The notes: generated from the letters alone by a model not told the origin. Shown: positions 25,219-33,866, numbered from the stretch's first letter. The stretch is 64,000 bases of DNA from Lysobacter sp. (GCA_013141175.1 JABFRN010000001.1:2371444-2435443); one strand, 5' to 3'. Made by a program: numbers and translations.

Positions 25219-25975
25219 TGGTGTGTGTGGAATCCATGCGGGATTTCGTAGTGCTGCTGATATCGGTGCTTGATGGTGTGCGGGTAAGGCCTGGCACCTT
25301 TTTCGCGCTGGTGCGCGAGTTACTTTCTTTGGCGCAAAGAAAGTAACCAAAGAACACATTCCAAGTCCAATTCAAACCTGCCGTCTGGGGCGAAGCCGGG
25401 ATTTTTCGATGAGGCGTCCTGCCTCATCGAAAAACGGCGCGCGTCCTGTGCGCCGCCCTCCGGGTCTACGGCCTGGTCGGACTGTGCGATGGCCTGAATA
25501 TCGATGGGACGAAGCAATTCCCAAGCAATCAGGCGAAAAGCATGTAATTGCGCAGCAGTTTTATATTAATGCGCGACGAACATCCATTTGAATGGAAGCA
25601 CGACTGATCGCATATCGGCGGATGGTAATCGTCCTGATGATCTTGCAGGAGCATTTCGCTATCCCCTGATCGTAGACCCGGAGGGCGATGCACAGGATGT
25701 GCATCGTTTTTCGATGAGGCAGGACGCCTCATCGAAAAATCCCGACTTCGCCTCAGATCGTAGGTTTGAATTGGACTTGAGGTGTTTTCTTTGGTTACTT
25801 TCTTAACTCGCGCCTACGGCGCTCGCCCTTCGGGCCGGCTTCGCCGTTCGCGCCGCAAACGGCGCAGTGCGCCAAAGAAAGTAACTCGCGCACCAGCGCG
25901 AAAAAGATGCCATGCCTTATCCGCACACCATCAAGCACCGACATCCACAGCGCCACGAAACCGCCGGAAAAAAAA
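25219..25975. other. Gene-free region built of a large inverted repeat
   Basis: These 757 bases hold no supported gene. Nearly all of them belong to one composite inverted repeat (25257-25945, described separately) with a central A+T-richer spacer of about 200 bp. Short frames across it show no family resemblance. Confidence 0.65.
25257..25945. repeat. Large composite inverted repeat
   Basis: The left arm runs from about 25257 to 25470 and the right arm from about 25672 to 25945. They share, as reverse complements, the segments CGGTGCTTGATGGTGTGCGG, TTTTTCGCGCTGGTGCGCGA, GTTACTTTCTTTGGCGC, a TTTTTCGATGAGGC hairpin and CTCCGGGTCTACG. The right arm carries about 65 extra bases (near 25805-25870) not present in the left. 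The spacer is richer in A+T. No transposase gene or obvious target duplication is seen. It looks like a non-autonomous or REP-derived composite element. Confidence 0.8.
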
Positions 25976-26635
25976 TCAAGCCGACTGCTTGATCGCCTGC
26001 AACACCTTGGCGTAATCCTCAGCCTTCTCCGGCTCGCGGATCATCGCCGCCAACGTAGCCGAAAGCGCCGATTCCTGCAGAATCAACAACAGATTGGCGT
26101 GACTGACCCGATTCATCGTCTCGATCGCATGCGCCATCGCATCCACGGCGCTGTGCAGGCCGGTCACGAAGGCATGCACATTGCCCAACACCGCATCGTT
26201 GGAAAACTTCACCGCCGCCTGGATCTGATCCACGATCTCGCGCCCGGTGGTGTCGACGTCGGCGGTCATCGCTTCCGGCGCCATGGCGACAGCGGAGGCC
26301 TTGGGCGCGGCATCGCCGCGAAAGGCGTTCAGCACGGTCAGCAGGCTGGTGAGATTATCGGCGACGCCGGTCTGCGCGACTTTCTCGGTCGCGCCGGCTG
26401 CGGCGGTGGTGTCGATCGAGTAGATCTGCATCACGCCCTGGTTCGCGGCGGCCTGCGCCAGCGTGTTCTGCTGTTGCTGCGCCGCGACCGCGTTCTCGAA
26501 CAGGATGCCGGTCGAGTGGGCCATCGTCTGGTAGATCGATCCCATCGCGATCGCGGGGGCTTCGGCGAGCACTTTCACATTGCTCTGGGTGACGGAATCT
26601 GTGATCTGCGAATCGATGGCGGTCGGGAATGCCAT
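25976..26635 (-). CDS. RebB-family R-body protein
   Basis: A 219-residue protein whose first 75 residues match the RebB/R-body pattern: QITDSVTQSNVKVLAEAPAI (10-29), MGSIYQTMAHSTG, and AAQQQQNTLAQAA. R-bodies are insoluble protein ribbons that coil in the cytoplasm and can extend as a spring; in Caedibacter several small Reb proteins assemble them. The C-terminal two thirds (helical, Ala-rich, about 110-219) is an extension not seen in short RebB proteins. Start at 26635 is fixed by an AAGGAGAG site. Only one reb-like gene is in the window, so partners may lie elsewhere or this protein may self-assemble. Confidence 0.85.
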   Translation of the reverse strand: MAFPTAIDSQITDSVTQSNVKVLAEAPAIAMGSIYQTMAHSTGILFENAVAAQQQQNTLAQAAANQGVMQIYSIDTTAAAGATEKVAQTGVADNLTSLLTVLNAFRGDAAPKASAVAMAPEAMTADVDTTGREIVDQIQAAVKFSNDAVLGNVHAFVTGLHSAVDAMAHAIETMNRVSHANLLLILQESALSATLAAMIREPEKAEDYAKVLQAIKQSA

Positions 26636-26711
26636 GGCTCTCTCCTTGATCCTGGGGCTGTGATGTGTGGTGTGGTGATGCGTGGTGCGGAATGCGCCGC
26701 AGAGAAGACGG

Positions 26712-28154
26712 TCAGGGTTTCGCGGGCACCGGCTTCGGCGCGCTGCCGAAGCCGCCGTCCGCCGACGCGGCGAGATACGCGAACACCGCATAGGCGGCGG
26801 CGTTCTGCGCCAGCGCTGCGGGGTCGATCTTGTCGAGGGTGTCGTCCGGCGTGTGGTGCAGGTCGAAGTAGTCGGTGCCGTCCTGCCCCAGCCATGCCCA
26901 GGCCGCGCCTTCTGCGGCGATGGGGCCGACATCCGGACCCGCGCCGCCTTTGGCCAGTGTTTCGATGCCCAGCGGTTTCAGCGCTTCGGCGATCTGCGCG
27001 ACGGCGGTGGCCGCGTGCGCGGCGCTACCGGTGTTGAAGGCGTAGATGCGGCCGGCGCCGAAGTCGCTTTCGGCGACCAGCTGATGTTTCGCCACGTCGG
27101 CCTTGTACTGCGCGGCATAGGCTTTGCCGCCGTACAGGCCCTGTTCTTCGTTCGCGAAGGCGATCACGCGGATCGTGCGCGCGGGGCGCTGCGCTTTCGG
27201 CAATTGGCCGATGAGATGCCCGGCGGCCATCGTGATCGCGATACCCGCGCCGTCGTCGATCGCGCCGGTGCCGAGGTCCCAGGAATCGAGATGGCCGCCG
27301 ATCACGACCACTTCATCGCGCAGCTTGCGATGGCTGCCGGTGATCTCGCCGATCACGTTGAACGACTCCGCAGTGCGGTCCCAGCCGCAGTCGAGCGCGA
27401 TGCGCAGGCGTACCGGTGATCCCAGCGCCACGAGCCGCGCAAGCTGTTCGGCATCGGGTACCGACAGTGCGGCGGAAGGAATCGGCGTGAGGCCATCGTC
27501 GAAACGGGTGACGCCGGTGTGCGGGTTGCGGTGGCTGTCGGTGCCGGCGGAGCGCATCACGAACGCGGCTGCGCCTGCGCGGATCGCCGCAGACGGCCCG
27601 CGCGTTCGCACTTTGCTGCCGATGCCGTAACCACTGCCGTCGCGGGCGCGTTCCATCCGGTAATCGACGAAAGCGATTCTGCCGGCGAGCGAACCCGCAG
27701 GCGCGGCTTCCAGCGCGGTCAGGTCGGCAAAGCGCACCACCTCGCCTTCGACCGTGCCGCCGGGGCTGCCGCCAAGCGCGGTCAGCGTCAGCGGCTGCGC
27801 GTGCGCGCCGAGGACATCGCCGCGCTCGCTGCGGCGTATCCATTTCGGAAAACTCACCGGTTGCAGCCAGACCTTGTCGTAGCCCAGCGCCTTGAATTTG
27901 GCTTCGGCCCAGCGCACCGCGCGCGCGTCGGCTTCGCTGCCGGCCAGGCGCGGCCCGATTTCGGTGGTCAGCGATTCCACCACCTGCCATGCGGTCTTGT
28001 CCTGCAGCGTGCGTTCGCGCAGCTGCGCGACATTCGCCAAGGCCGCGTCCGGGATGCGGGTTGCGCGCGGTTCCGCAGCCAGTGCGATGGTGCAGGCGAG
28101 CATGCCAGCGAACACGCCGATGAACGGGACGAAACGGATCGGACTCGAACGCAT
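26712..28154 (-). CDS. Exported M28-family zinc aminopeptidase with PA domain
   Basis: A 480-residue peptidase with a signal peptide (hydrophobic core about residues 8-26, cleavage after ALA). A PA-type insert (about 130-250) precedes the catalytic domain. Zinc-ligand motifs of the M28 family run in order: GGHLDSWDLGTGAIDDGAG with His and Asp ligands, ANEEQGLYGG with the catalytic Glu, ESDFGAG with Asp, and HHTPDDTLD with the last His. The overall arrangement resembles carboxypeptidase-Q-like enzymes. It probably acts on short peptides in the periplasm. It is followed by rebB on the same strand 76 bp downstream, but no link is evident. Confidence 0.92.
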   Translation of the reverse strand: MRSSPIRFVPFIGVFAGMLACTIALAAEPRATRIPDAALANVAQLRERTLQDKTAWQVVESLTTEIGPRLAGSEADARAVRWAEAKFKALGYDKVWLQPVSFPKWIRRSERGDVLGAHAQPLTLTALGGSPGGTVEGEVVRFADLTALEAAPAGSLAGRIAFVDYRMERARDGSGYGIGSKVRTRGPSAAIRAGAAAFVMRSAGTDSHRNPHTGVTRFDDGLTPIPSAALSVPDAEQLARLVALGSPVRLRIALDCGWDRTAESFNVIGEITGSHRKLRDEVVVIGGHLDSWDLGTGAIDDGAGIAITMAAGHLIGQLPKAQRPARTIRVIAFANEEQGLYGGKAYAAQYKADVAKHQLVAESDFGAGRIYAFNTGSAAHAATAVAQIAEALKPLGIETLAKGGAGPDVGPIAAEGAAWAWLGQDGTDYFDLHHTPDDTLDKIDPAALAQNAAAYAVFAYLAASADGGFGSAPKPVPAKP

Positions 28155-28171
28155 GGCGGATTCTCCGGCCG

Positions 28172-28212
28172 AAAAAAACGGAAGGCCGCGAGCGTATCAG
28201 CCCGCGGCCTCC
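28172..28212 (-). terminator. Rho-independent terminator after mscL
   Basis: Read on the minus strand, the stem GGAGGCCGCGGGC / GCTCGCGGCCTTCC (one mismatch or G-U region) is closed by a TGATAC loop and followed by CGTTTTTTTC. It lies 24 bp after the mscL stop codon and just before the M28 gene start, a textbook intrinsic terminator. Confidence 0.85.
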
Positions 28213-28235
28213 GCAGTCATGTCGCGATGTGTGGC

Positions 28236-28646
28236 TTACTTCTTCAGCGAATCGCGGATCTCGCGCAGCAGCAGCACGTCTTCTGCGGGCTCGGCCGGCG
28301 GTGCGGCGGCTTCGGCTTTCTTGAGCCGGTTCATGGCCTTGATCACCATGAACAGCACGAACGCGATGATGGTGAAGTCGATGATGGTCTGCAGGAATGC
28401 GCCGTACTTGATCGCCACCGCAGCAGCGGTTTCCTTGCCGTCCGGGCCGATGACCGCGTCCTGGAGCACGTAGGCGAGATCGCCGAAATTCACGCCGCCG
28501 ACCAGCTTGCCGACGATCGGCATGATCACGCCATCGACCAGCGAGCTGACGATCTTGCCGAATGCGCCGCCGATGATGACGCCGACCGCCAGGTCGACGA
28601 CGTTGCCCTTCATCGCGAACTCTTTGAACTCACTGATCATGCCCAT
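28236..28646 (-). CDS. mscL: Large-conductance mechanosensitive channel MscL
   Basis: A 136-residue homopentameric inner-membrane channel that opens under membrane tension to release solutes during osmotic downshock. Typical features are an amphipathic N-terminus ([15 protein letters not shown]), the first helix [20 protein letters not shown] (16-35), a periplasmic loop, a second helix near 84-104 and a charged C-terminal bundle ending [11 protein letters not shown]. The length matches the family. A strong terminator follows at 28172-28212. Confidence 0.98.
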   Translation of the reverse strand: MGMISEFKEFAMKGNVVDLAVGVIIGGAFGKIVSSLVDGVIMPIVGKLVGGVNFGDLAYVLQDAVIGPDGKETAAAVAIKYGAFLQTIIDFTIIAFVLFMVIKAMNRLKKAEAAAPPAEPAEDVLLLREIRDSLKK

Positions 28647-28726
28647 GAAGCCTCTCTCCCGGAGGTGGATGTGGGCAGGAGTCTAGCTCCCGCAGGCGAC
28701 CTTGTGCAGGCGAGCACCGTTATTTT

Positions 28727-29458
28727 TCAGCGCGGCGGCGCGATCCGGCAGTCGAGGCGGATCAGATCGTCCAGCGTGCCTTCGCAGAGATCGCCCGGCT
28801 GCAGCGCGGCCACGCCGGCGGGCGTGCCCATGAAAACCAGATCGCCGGCGCGCAGTGCGTAGAGCTTCGACAGCTCGTGCAGGATGTCGGGGACGTCCCA
28901 GATCAGCTGGTCGAGCCGCGACTCTTGGCGCAGCGTGCCGTTGACCCGCAGCGACAGCGTGCGCGGTGCGAGTGCGCCCACTTCGCCGGCAGGCAGCAGC
29001 GCACTGATCGGCGCGGACTGGTCGAAGGATTTTCCGGTGTCCCACGGCAGGCCTTTGGCCTTGGCGGCAGTCTGCAGATCGCGACGGGTCAGATCGAGGC
29101 CGATGCCGTAGCCGAAGACCAGCGCTTCGGTCTGCGCGGGATCGAGTACGCCGGCCGGCGCATCGCGACCGAGCGCGACGACCAGTTCGATCTCGTGGTG
29201 CAGGTCCTGCGCACCCGGCGGATAGGCGGCGACGCCATCGATGACCAGCGCATCGGCGGGTTTCAGGAAAAACACCGGCGTGCCGCGTTCGGCTTTCGAT
29301 GCCGGCGCGGTGGCGCCCATTTCGCGGGCGTGGTCGGCGAAATTGCGGCCGACGCAGTAGATGCGGTGGACCGGGAAATCGCCCGAAACGGAGATGCCGC
29401 GCACGGGCACGCGCATCGTCGCGGGCGCGGGGATGAGGTCGCGGGTGTGATCGTTCAT
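28727..29458 (-). CDS. Fumarylacetoacetate hydrolase family enzyme
   Basis: A 243-residue single-domain FAH-fold protein. It shows IYCVGRNFADHAREMG (about 33-48), the metal-binding region DLHHEIELVVALG with the HxE and E ligands, then LDLTRRDLQ and KGLPWDTGKSFD, and the C-terminal GDLVFMGTPAGVAAL. This is the pattern of small YcgM-like acylpyruvate hydrolases and oxaloacetate decarboxylases. The substrate is not determined. Start at 29458 keeps the first 30 residues as a non-conserved lead. It is the first of a run of unrelated minus-strand genes. Confidence 0.9.
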   Translation of the reverse strand: MNDHTRDLIPAPATMRVPVRGISVSGDFPVHRIYCVGRNFADHAREMGATAPASKAERGTPVFFLKPADALVIDGVAAYPPGAQDLHHEIELVVALGRDAPAGVLDPAQTEALVFGYGIGLDLTRRDLQTAAKAKGLPWDTGKSFDQSAPISALLPAGEVGALAPRTLSLRVNGTLRQESRLDQLIWDVPDILHELSKLYALRAGDLVFMGTPAGVAALQPGDLCEGTLDDLIRLDCRIAPPR

Positions 29459-29513
29459 CGCTGCATGATCGCGCGCGCGATGGCGGTGCGTCGAGAGCGC
29501 TGCGGCAGCGGGC

Positions 29514-29813
29514 TCAGCGGCCGGCCGACAGCATCGGCTTGCGCAGCACCCGGTATTCGGCCTCGATCGTCCGTGCCGGCTTCGCGATCGGTTTGCCGCG
29601 CTGTCGCCACAGCCGATACAGCAGCCCGCCGCCGAGCATCGCCGCACCGATCATCAGCCCGAACACCAGCAGCACCGCGAGCAGCGCCACGCCGAACAGC
29701 GCCAGCAATACGCGCAGCACGCGATGGCGCGGCTTGCGCGGAGCGAAGAAATCACTGGCGCGGCGACGGCCGGAACGGAACGCGGGAATCGAGAAAAAGC
29801 GGTGAGCGCGCAT
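29514..29813 (-). CDS. Small membrane protein of unknown function
   Basis: A 99-residue protein. A basic N-terminus rich in Arg (MRAHRFFSIP and following) precedes a long hydrophobic stretch (about residues 35-62, VLRVLLALFGVALLAVLLVF plus GLMIGAAMLG) and a polar basic C-terminal tail. It could span the membrane once or twice. The start at 29813 is preferred over one seven codons upstream. It lies 55 bp upstream of the FAH gene on the same strand. No family was recognised. Confidence 0.6.
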   Translation of the reverse strand: MRAHRFFSIPAFRSGRRRASDFFAPRKPRHRVLRVLLALFGVALLAVLLVFGLMIGAAMLGGGLLYRLWRQRGKPIAKPARTIEAEYRVLRKPMLSAGR

Positions 29814-29873
29814 GCGGATATTGTCGTGACACACTATGGGCCAGCGGCCGGTCGCCGCAGTATCGGACGCCCG

Positions 29874-30266
29874 ATGACCGAAGGTGTGAGAACTTCGTTA
29901 AACCCCGAGGTCGCCGCAGCCAAGCCGTTGCTGGCGCTGGACGATCTGCCCGACGGCGGGTTGCTGGAGGTGGAGGCGGAGGTCGACGGCGTGGCCGAAT
30001 CGCTGATCCTGCACCGCAAGGGCGACAGCGTGCACGCGTGGCTCAATATCTGTCCGCACGCGGGTCGCCGCCTCGATTGGGCGCCCGGCAAGTTCCTGAT
30101 GTCCAAAGACGGCCTGCTGGTCTGCGCCGCGCATGGGGCGAGCTTCGAGCTGCATGCAGGCGCCTGCGTGGCCGGCCCCTGCCGTGGCGACTCGCTGCGC
30201 GCGGTGGGGGTGGCGTTGGTGGATGGCGCGGTGTTCGTTCGTGGCCTGGATCAACCGCCTGCGTAA
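29874..30266 (+). CDS. Rieske [2Fe-2S] ferredoxin-like protein
   Basis: A 130-residue single-domain Rieske protein. The cluster ligands are Cys60 and His62 in NICPHAGRRLDW and Cys84 and His87 in LVCAAHGASFEL, matching C-x-H and C-x2-H. The sequence around them also shows an additional Cys pair (98 and 103) within HAGACVAGPCRG, the usual product-binding GxCxxGPC region of these ferredoxins. There is no membrane helix or signal, so it is a soluble electron carrier. Its partner oxygenase or reductase is not encoded nearby. ATG at 29874 begins well before the first strand. Confidence 0.9.
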   Translation: MTEGVRTSLNPEVAAAKPLLALDDLPDGGLLEVEAEVDGVAESLILHRKGDSVHAWLNICPHAGRRLDWAPGKFLMSKDGLLVCAAHGASFELHAGACVAGPCRGDSLRAVGVALVDGAVFVRGLDQPPA

Positions 30267-30417
30267 CGCAGCATCGAAGCGACCGCGATTCCGGCCACGA
30301 CCGCAGTTTCGTCGAGATGGAAATCCTGGCCGGTGCCGGTGCCGGTGTCGTGTCCGTGGATGATAGAGTCCCGGCGAGTCTTCCCACGCCGGCATCGGTC
30401 GAACCACGGGCAACGCC

Positions 30418-31203
30418 ATGACGAAATCCGCCGTATTCGCGCTGCTGCTGTCGTGCATGCCCGTCGCGCGCTCGTCGGCTTCCGATACGCAGGCGCCGCC
30501 GCCGGCATCGCATTGCTTCAGCGCCCGCGACGTGCGGGAAGTGCGGCAGAGCGATCCGCGGACGCTGGCCATCCGCCTGGGGGATGGCGCCCGTTATCGA
30601 CTGGAGTTGGCCGATGCCTGTCCCGGCGCGATGCGCGCGGAGCATCTGCAGCTGACCAGCAGGCAAGGCTGGATCTGCGGCAGCAATGAGGAAATCCTGG
30701 CGGTGGGCGATCGCCGGTGCGCGGTCGCGGGTCTGGCGCGGATCGATGCGCGCGAGTATGCCGAACATGCCCTGCGCAGCGATCGACAGGGCGGCAACGT
30801 TGCCGAGTTGGCCACCCTCGAAGTGCGCGGCAAGCGCCGGCGCGGTTTCGGCGGCACCACCGCCTACTGCGTGGATGCGCGGTACATGCGCGGCTGGAGC
30901 GAGGACAAAGGCGACCTCATCGTCGAAATGTCGGCCAAGCGCAGCGGCGGCAACCGGTATTACCGGATGGAACTGGGCGGCAGCTGCAACGAGATGTCTT
31001 CATCCAACCATATGCAACTGGTCTCGGGTGTGGGCACGAACGCGATCTGCGGCAACATCGGCGATCGCGCGTTGTTCACGCGCGACGAAAACATCGGTGG
31101 CGTCCTGCGGCCCCGGACCGAGGGCTCGCTGGCGGCGCAGTACGGATGCACGATCCGACAGGTCTACCCGCTGTTGCCGGGCGAAGATTCCGAAAAGCGC
31201 TGA
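30418..31203 (+). CDS. DUF6491-like exported protein with two tandem domains
   Basis: A 261-residue exported protein with a signal peptide (about residues 1-22). It contains two similar units. Unit 1 has CFSARDVREV (33-42), YRLELADAC (60-68) and LQLTSRQGWICG (77-88). Unit 2 has CVDARYMRGW (151-160), YYRMELGGSC (181-190) and MQLVSGVGTNAICG (199-212). Each unit therefore carries the same three-cysteine arrangement, and the cysteines are probably oxidised in the periplasm. DUF6491 proteins are typically single-unit and of unknown function; that family assignment is from memory of the motif. The downstream arginase is on the opposite strand. Confidence 0.75.
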   Translation: MTKSAVFALLLSCMPVARSSASDTQAPPPASHCFSARDVREVRQSDPRTLAIRLGDGARYRLELADACPGAMRAEHLQLTSRQGWICGSNEEILAVGDRRCAVAGLARIDAREYAEHALRSDRQGGNVAELATLEVRGKRRRGFGGTTAYCVDARYMRGWSEDKGDLIVEMSAKRSGGNRYYRMELGGSCNEMSSSNHMQLVSGVGTNAICGNIGDRALFTRDENIGGVLRPRTEGSLAAQYGCTIRQVYPLLPGEDSEKR

Positions 31204-31232
31204 TCGTTGCGAGCGCGGCGTCCCGGCGACGC

Positions 31233-32153
31233 TCAATCCCGCATCAGCGTCGACTTGCCGAACAGACTCTCCACCAGATCCACCGCGAGTTCGGCGGTGC
31301 CGTTGTGGTTGTCCAGCGCGGGGTTCAGTTCGACGATGTCCAGCGAACCCATGCGGCCGGTGTCGGCGATCATTTCCATCACCAATTGCGCTTCGCGGTA
31401 GTTCGGGCCGCCGGGCACGGTGGTGCCGACGCCGGGAGCGATGCTGGGGTCGAGGAAATCGACATCGAAACTGACATGCAGATGGGTATTGTCGTCGATG
31501 TCTTCCAGCGCCTCTTCCATCGCGCGCTTCATCCCGACTTCGTCGATGTAGCGCATGTCGTAGATGTCGAGACCGTGTTCCTTCACCAGCCGCTTTTCGC
31601 CGGCATCGACCGAGCGGATGCCGATCTGGCGGATTTCGTCGGGACGCATCGCCGGTGCGCTGCCGCCCAGCTGCACCAGCGGCTCGGGGCCGATGCCGCA
31701 GAGACAGGCGACCGGCATGCCGTGGAGGTTGCCCGAAGGCGTGACATCGCTGGTGTTGAAATCGGCGTGGGCGTCGAGCCACAGCACGCGGAGTTTCTTG
31801 CCGGTGTCGCGGCAGTAGCGGGCGACGGCGGTGATCGAGCCGACGCCGAGGCAGTGGTCGCCGCCGAGCACGATCGGCATCCGGCCTGCGCGCAGCTCGG
31901 CGCCGACCGCGTCCATCAGCGCTTTGTTCCAGGCGACGACTTCCTGCAGATGGCGGTAGCCGTCGGTGGGCGGCAGCCAGGGGTTCGAGGGGCCGGGCAG
32001 GTTGCCGCGATCGGTCACGTCCACGCCGCGCGCGGCCAGCGCTTCGCCGAGCCCGGCGATGCGCAGGGCATCGGGGCCCATGCGCGCGCCGCGATGGCCG
32101 GCGCCGATGTCGGTGGGGACGCCGATCAGGGACACGGGCGGGAAGCTGCGCAT
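31233..32153 (-). CDS. rocF: Arginase (ureohydrolase family)
   Basis: Hydrolyses L-arginine to ornithine and urea using a binuclear manganese centre; 306 residues. Metal-binding motifs are all present: GGDHC (97-101), DAHADFN (127-133) and SFDVDFLDP near residue 230. The N-terminal LIGVPTDIGAGHRGARMGPD and the C-terminal LDIVELNPALD are also typical, and the SxGNxHGMP stretch after DAHADFN is arginase-like rather than agmatinase-like. It lies 32 bp downstream of a tRNA-Thr gene on the same strand. The window also encodes putA, so arginine and proline catabolism may meet, but no ornithine-processing gene is present here. Confidence 0.93.
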   Translation of the reverse strand: MRSFPPVSLIGVPTDIGAGHRGARMGPDALRIAGLGEALAARGVDVTDRGNLPGPSNPWLPPTDGYRHLQEVVAWNKALMDAVGAELRAGRMPIVLGGDHCLGVGSITAVARYCRDTGKKLRVLWLDAHADFNTSDVTPSGNLHGMPVACLCGIGPEPLVQLGGSAPAMRPDEIRQIGIRSVDAGEKRLVKEHGLDIYDMRYIDEVGMKRAMEEALEDIDDNTHLHVSFDVDFLDPSIAPGVGTTVPGGPNYREAQLVMEMIADTGRMGSLDIVELNPALDNHNGTAELAVDLVESLFGKSTLMRD

Positions 32154-32185
32154 GGCGGGAATCCTGCAGGGACAACGAAGGGGGA

Positions 32186-32261
32186 TGGTGCCGACAGTCC
32201 GATTTGAACGGACGACCTACCGCTTACAAGGCGGTTGCTCTACCAACTGAGCTATGCCGGC
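32186..32261 (-). tRNA. tRNA-Thr (anticodon UGU)
   Basis: A full cloverleaf on the minus strand, 76 nt. The acceptor stem GCCGGCA pairs with TGTCGGC, followed by discriminator A and an encoded CCA. The D-arm contains AGCTCAGTTGGTAGAGC. The anticodon stem ACCGC/GCGGT encloses the loop CTTGTAA, giving anticodon TGT. The T-arm is GTCCG/CGGAC with loop TTCAAAT. It lies between the SPOR-protein operon and arginase. Confidence 0.97.
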
Positions 32262-32392
32262 GAGACGTGCGGGCCGCGTGGCGGTCCCGACAGAGGTGGG
32301 GATACTAGCAGCACCCTCCCGCAGGCTCCATCCGCCAGATGCAGTCAGTGGGTTCAGTGCGGGGTTTCAGCGCCGGGGTCCAGCGCAGGGTT

Positions 32393-33094
32393 TCAACGCA
32401 CCCCGGCGCAATCGATCGTGCGCGACTGCGCCGCGCCGCTGGAGCGGCGGGCGGCGGCAAGATCGGTATCGGCCTTGAGTGCGACGTCGATCCAGCGTGC
32501 GGTGCGGGCTTCGCCCAGCGCCTCGGCCTTGGCCTCGAAACCGGCGGCGCGCAGGGCGGCGGCGTGCTGCTGCGCCCGGGCTTCTCCGCTGAACCGTCCG
32601 AGCGCGATGCTGTTGGCTTCTGCGCCGTCGCCGACGACCAGCAGATCGCTGAAGCCGGCGGCCTTGAGCTTGTCGGCGTTGGCATTCGCGGCGGCGCGGT
32701 CCGCAGCCGCCGGCAGGTAGACCCGCCAGCCGCGTTCGCCGCCCGCTTGGGTCTCACGGGTCCGCAGGCGTAGCGCACCCGGACGCAGGGCGGTCTGCGC
32801 GGTAGCCAGCGCGGCGGTATCGGCGAATGGCCCGAGGCTGATGCAGCGCTCCGGCGTGGTTGGCGGCGGCGCTGCGTCCTCGGCCGCTTTGGCTTCGGGC
32901 GGCACTGCGGTCGCTTCGGCGACAGGCGCGGGTGCAGGCCGGGGGCCGGGGCGTTCGCTGACCAGTCGCAGGCGCGCGATCCCCGATGACGCATCTTCGA
33001 TGACCGTCGGCGCAGCGTCCGGCCGGGACAGCCACCATGCGGTGATGCCGAGGTTGATGACCACCAGTAAAACGATCAGTGCGCGCAGGCTCAT
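32393..33094 (-). CDS. SPOR-domain-like membrane protein
   Basis: A 233-residue protein with one N-terminal membrane helix (about residues 4-22), a Pro/Ala-rich periplasmic linker (about 50-85), and a C-terminal region with two similar units resembling SPOR peptidoglycan-binding repeats (RGWRVYLPAA...LKAAGFSDLLVV and SIALGRFSGEARAQ...LRAAGFEAKAE). It probably binds peptidoglycan or denuded glycans at the envelope. Its ATG overlaps the coaX stop by four bases (ATGA), placing it last in the operon. In related bacteria a gene of this kind commonly follows coaX. Confidence 0.8.
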   Translation of the reverse strand: MSLRALIVLLVVINLGITAWWLSRPDAAPTVIEDASSGIARLRLVSERPGPRPAPAPVAEATAVPPEAKAAEDAAPPPTTPERCISLGPFADTAALATAQTALRPGALRLRTRETQAGGERGWRVYLPAAADRAAANANADKLKAAGFSDLLVVGDGAEANSIALGRFSGEARAQQHAAALRAAGFEAKAEALGEARTARWIDVALKADTDLAAARRSSGAAQSRTIDCAGVR

Positions 33095-33858
33095 GCCGGC
33101 ATTCTGGCCCAAGCCGCCAACCCTTCCAACACCAGCGCTGGCGCACGCAGCGGCCGGTTGTCCTTGCCCATGCCCATGTCCAGACCAGGCAACGCATCGA
33201 CGCCGCCGCCGTGCAGCAGCAGCCGCGGCGTCGCACCAAGCAGCGCCGTGCCGGCGTCCAGCGCGTCGCGGATCAGCGCCAGCGCCGCGCCATCGCAGCC
33301 CGAGCGCAGCGCATCGGGGGTGTTGTCGGCGAAGGCGACGAATTCGCCGCCGTGCTCCGGCAGCTGCGTCGCGCGCGCATGCAGCGCCGCGCGCATCAGC
33401 GCAGGCGAGGGTGCGATGCGTCCGCCGCGATGCAGCCCAGCGGCATCGATCAGATCGAGGGTGATCGCGGTACCGATGCCGACGACCAGCCATGGCCCCG
33501 GGTCGCCCGCAAATTTGTCGCGCGCGCGCGCGCCGAGCATCGCCAGAAAACGATCCGCACCCAGCGTCTCCGGCTGCGGATAGGCGATCCGCAGATCGCC
33601 GAACCGCAATACCGTCCGCGCGATCGAAATACACCCGCAGCGCGCGGCCAGCGCGTCGAGCAAGCGCGTGCGCAGCGTCGCGGAACCCACGGTGGTCAGC
33701 GCCGCCGCGTCGAAGCGTGTCGGCAACGCGGCATCCCAACCGGCGGGCAGGGTTTCGCCATCGTGGGCCACGGCCACGACTTCACCGATCCCGCCGTCAT
33801 CGTGCAGCGCCGCGTATTTCAGCCGGGTGTTGCCGAGGTCGAAGAGGAAGGTCGTCAT
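33091..33858 (-). CDS. coaX: Type III pantothenate kinase
   Basis: Phosphorylates pantothenate, the first step of coenzyme A synthesis; 255 residues. Family features include the N-terminal phosphate loop LFDLGNTRLKYAAL (5-18), GADRFLAMLGAR, GIGTAITLDLID, then GGRIAPSPALM and GGEFVAFADNT. The gene overlaps the SPOR protein by ATGA and begins 8 bp after birA ends. The birA-coaX pairing is a common bacterial arrangement. ATG at 33858 is preferred; a start a few codons upstream would only add MMAA. Confidence 0.96.
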   Translation of the reverse strand: MTTFLFDLGNTRLKYAALHDDGGIGEVVAVAHDGETLPAGWDAALPTRFDAAALTTVGSATLRTRLLDALAARCGCISIARTVLRFGDLRIAYPQPETLGADRFLAMLGARARDKFAGDPGPWLVVGIGTAITLDLIDAAGLHRGGRIAPSPALMRAALHARATQLPEHGGEFVAFADNTPDALRSGCDGAALALIRDALDAGTALLGATPRLLLHGGGVDALPGLDMGMGKDNRPLRAPALVLEGLAAWARMPA

Positions 33859-33866
33859 CGCCGCCA

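Noticed and set aside
25219-25975. Possible CRISPR or tandem-repeat array
   Set aside because: The repeated segments are arranged as one inverted pair, not as regularly spaced direct repeats, and no cas gene is present.
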